A DNA stretch of 6,920 nt from NCBI GenBank assembly GCA_023251335.1, contig JAHEZA010000132.1, positions 1 to 6,920 of the forward strand. The letters are read 5' to 3'. The DNA is from Chitinophagaceae bacterium. GTDB lineage: Bacteria; Bacteroidota; Bacteroidia; Chitinophagales; Chitinophagaceae. Below, one piece after another: positions 6,210 to 6,920 of this stretch. Numbering within the stretch: the first letter of the stretch is position 1; each line of letters begins with the position of its first letter. The notes beneath the pieces are model-generated. The model made no database searches. It was not told where the DNA came from and was given only the letters and a program-made list of their open reading frames with translations. The translations under genes were made by a program, and so were the position numbers.

Positions 6210-6920
6210 TATTTTATGGGTGCATTGAATGCATTTTTGAATTGCTGCCATATCTCATTTACTATATCAGCGGCGGGTTTAATATCGTTGATTAAAGCGC
6301 TTACCTGGCCTATTTCCAGTTCGCCTTCTTCCAGGTCTCCTTCAAACATTCCTTTTTTTGCCCGGCCTCTTCCAAGCAAATTTTTTAAATCTGCTACAGC
6401 GGCATGATTTTGCAGGGCTTTTAGTATTTCCTGGTAAAAATGATTCTTCATCATACGCACCGGCGTTAGTTCTTTAAGCGTCAGGATGGTTTCTCCCTCG
6501 CCTGAATTGATTACCGCGTTTTTAAAATTGATATGCGATGATGCTTCTTCGCTTGCTACAAACCTGCTTCCTATTTGTACGGCTTCAGCACCGAGCACCA
6601 TGGCGGCCAGCATTTGCCGCCCCGTTGCTATTCCTCCGGCTGCAATAACGGGAATCGAAACCGATTCACATACTAACGGTATCAGCACCATACTGGTAGT
6701 TTCTTCCCGACCATTGTGGCCACCTGCTTCAAAACCTTCTGCTATTACCGCATCGCAGCCTGCCTGCTCAGCTTTTAGCGCAAAACGCTTACTGCTTATT
6801 ACATGGATCACTTTTATTCCATGCTCTTTTAAGATGGGCGTATAAGTGGCAGGATTGCCAGCAGAAGTGATTACAATCTTTATTTTCTGTCGAAAAATAA
6901 TTTCCAGATGCTTTTCTACA
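6209..6920 (-). CDS. Nitronate monooxygenase / FabK-like FMN oxidoreductase (N-terminus cut off)
   Basis: The frame stays open from the TAA at 6209 to the right edge, showing 236 residues; full-length relatives run to roughly 310-320, so about 75-85 N-terminal residues are missing. A GTG at 6811 is internal and not the start, because the family's conserved IVITSAGNP segment (visible residues 15-23) lies upstream of it. The TIM-barrel flavoprotein signatures are clear. AEGFEAGGHNG (60-70) contains the catalytic His68. VIAAGGIATG (91-100) and GSRFVASEEA (117-126) are the FMN-phosphate-binding loops. The family includes nitronate monooxygenases, which oxidise alkyl nitronates such as propionate 3-nitronate using FMN and oxygen, and the enoyl-ACP reductase FabK. 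The visible part does not decide between them with certainty; nitronate monooxygenase is the usual annotation for this form. No signal peptide can be judged. It lies 50 bp upstream of the polysaccharide export pair on the same strand, with no obvious functional link. Confidence 0.88.
   Translation of the reverse strand, partial: VEKHLEIIFRQKIKIVITSAGNPATYTPILKEHGIKVIHVISSKRFALKAEQAGCDAVIAEGFEAGGHNGREETTSMVLIPLVCESVSIPVIAAGGIATGRQMLAAMVLGAEAVQIGSRFVASEEASSHINFKNAVINSGEGETILTLKELTPVRMMKNHFYQEILKALQNHAAVADLKNLLGRGRAKKGMFEGDLEEGELEIGQVSALINDIKPAADIVNEIWQQFKNAFNAPIK

Noticed and set aside
6221..6233. TGCATT-G-AATGCA inverted repeat followed by TTTTT, resembling a terminator on the plus strand
   Set aside because: The single-base spacer cannot form the full stem, it lies inside the coding end of the nitronate monooxygenase, and no plus-strand gene leads into it.
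6486..6845. 119-codon plus-strand frame opposite the nitronate monooxygenase
   Set aside because: It covers the FMN-binding motifs of the real gene on the other strand and has no recognisable family features.
1..6920. Mobile elements, CRISPR arrays, tRNA genes or a defence system
   Set aside because: I saw no transposase, integrase, spaced repeat array, tRNA-like fold or toxin-antitoxin pair on either strand; nearly all of the sequence is accounted for by five genes with ordinary family assignments.

Overview
The window looks like ordinary chromosomal DNA of a Bacteroidota bacterium, probably near Chitinophagaceae or Sphingobacteriales. This rests on four things: moderately AT-rich DNA, no convincing Shine-Dalgarno sequences before the starts, family matches typical of that phylum (a long multi-SLBB export protein paired with a kinase-less Wzz protein, and a large TolB-like propeller protein), and two secreted proteins whose predicted mature N-terminus is Gln, as the Bacteroidetes 'Q-rule' expects. 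The genus cannot be fixed from the sequence alone.

Layout, left to right. Positions 1-1976 (minus) hold the first 658 codons of a large secreted protein that runs off the left edge. It has a signal peptide, a domain resembling the peptidase-MA/gluzincin fold with its zinc-binding residues replaced, and then a TolB/PD40-type beta-propeller. An 81-bp divergent gap (1977-2057) separates it from a complete type II glyoxalase-like metallo-beta-lactamase-fold hydrolase on the plus strand (2058-2696). A 64-bp convergent gap follows. Next is a tight two-gene minus-strand unit for polysaccharide export, transcribed right to left: a 785-residue outer-membrane/periplasmic SLBB export protein (6158-3801), then 5 bp later a Wzz/GumC-type inner-membrane co-polymerase (3795-2761). 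Upstream of it on the same strand, across a 50-bp gap, is the C-terminal three quarters of a nitronate monooxygenase/FabK-like flavoprotein (6920-6209), whose N-terminus lies beyond the right edge.

How the genes work together. The SLBB protein and the Wzz-like protein should form the envelope-spanning part of a capsule or exopolysaccharide exporter: the Wzz-like protein in the inner membrane sets chain length and meets the SLBB channel in the periplasm. No glycosyltransferase, flippase, polymerase or tyrosine kinase is in view. The pair ends at the convergent hydrolase, so the remaining machinery must be encoded elsewhere or not be needed in cis. The hydrolase and the nitronate monooxygenase look like unrelated metabolic neighbours.

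Almost all of the sequence is coding; the largest gene-free stretch is 81 bp. I see no tRNA, rRNA, CRISPR array, insertion sequence or integrated element, and nothing I would call a new system. The point most worth following is the propeller protein with an apparently dead peptidase domain.
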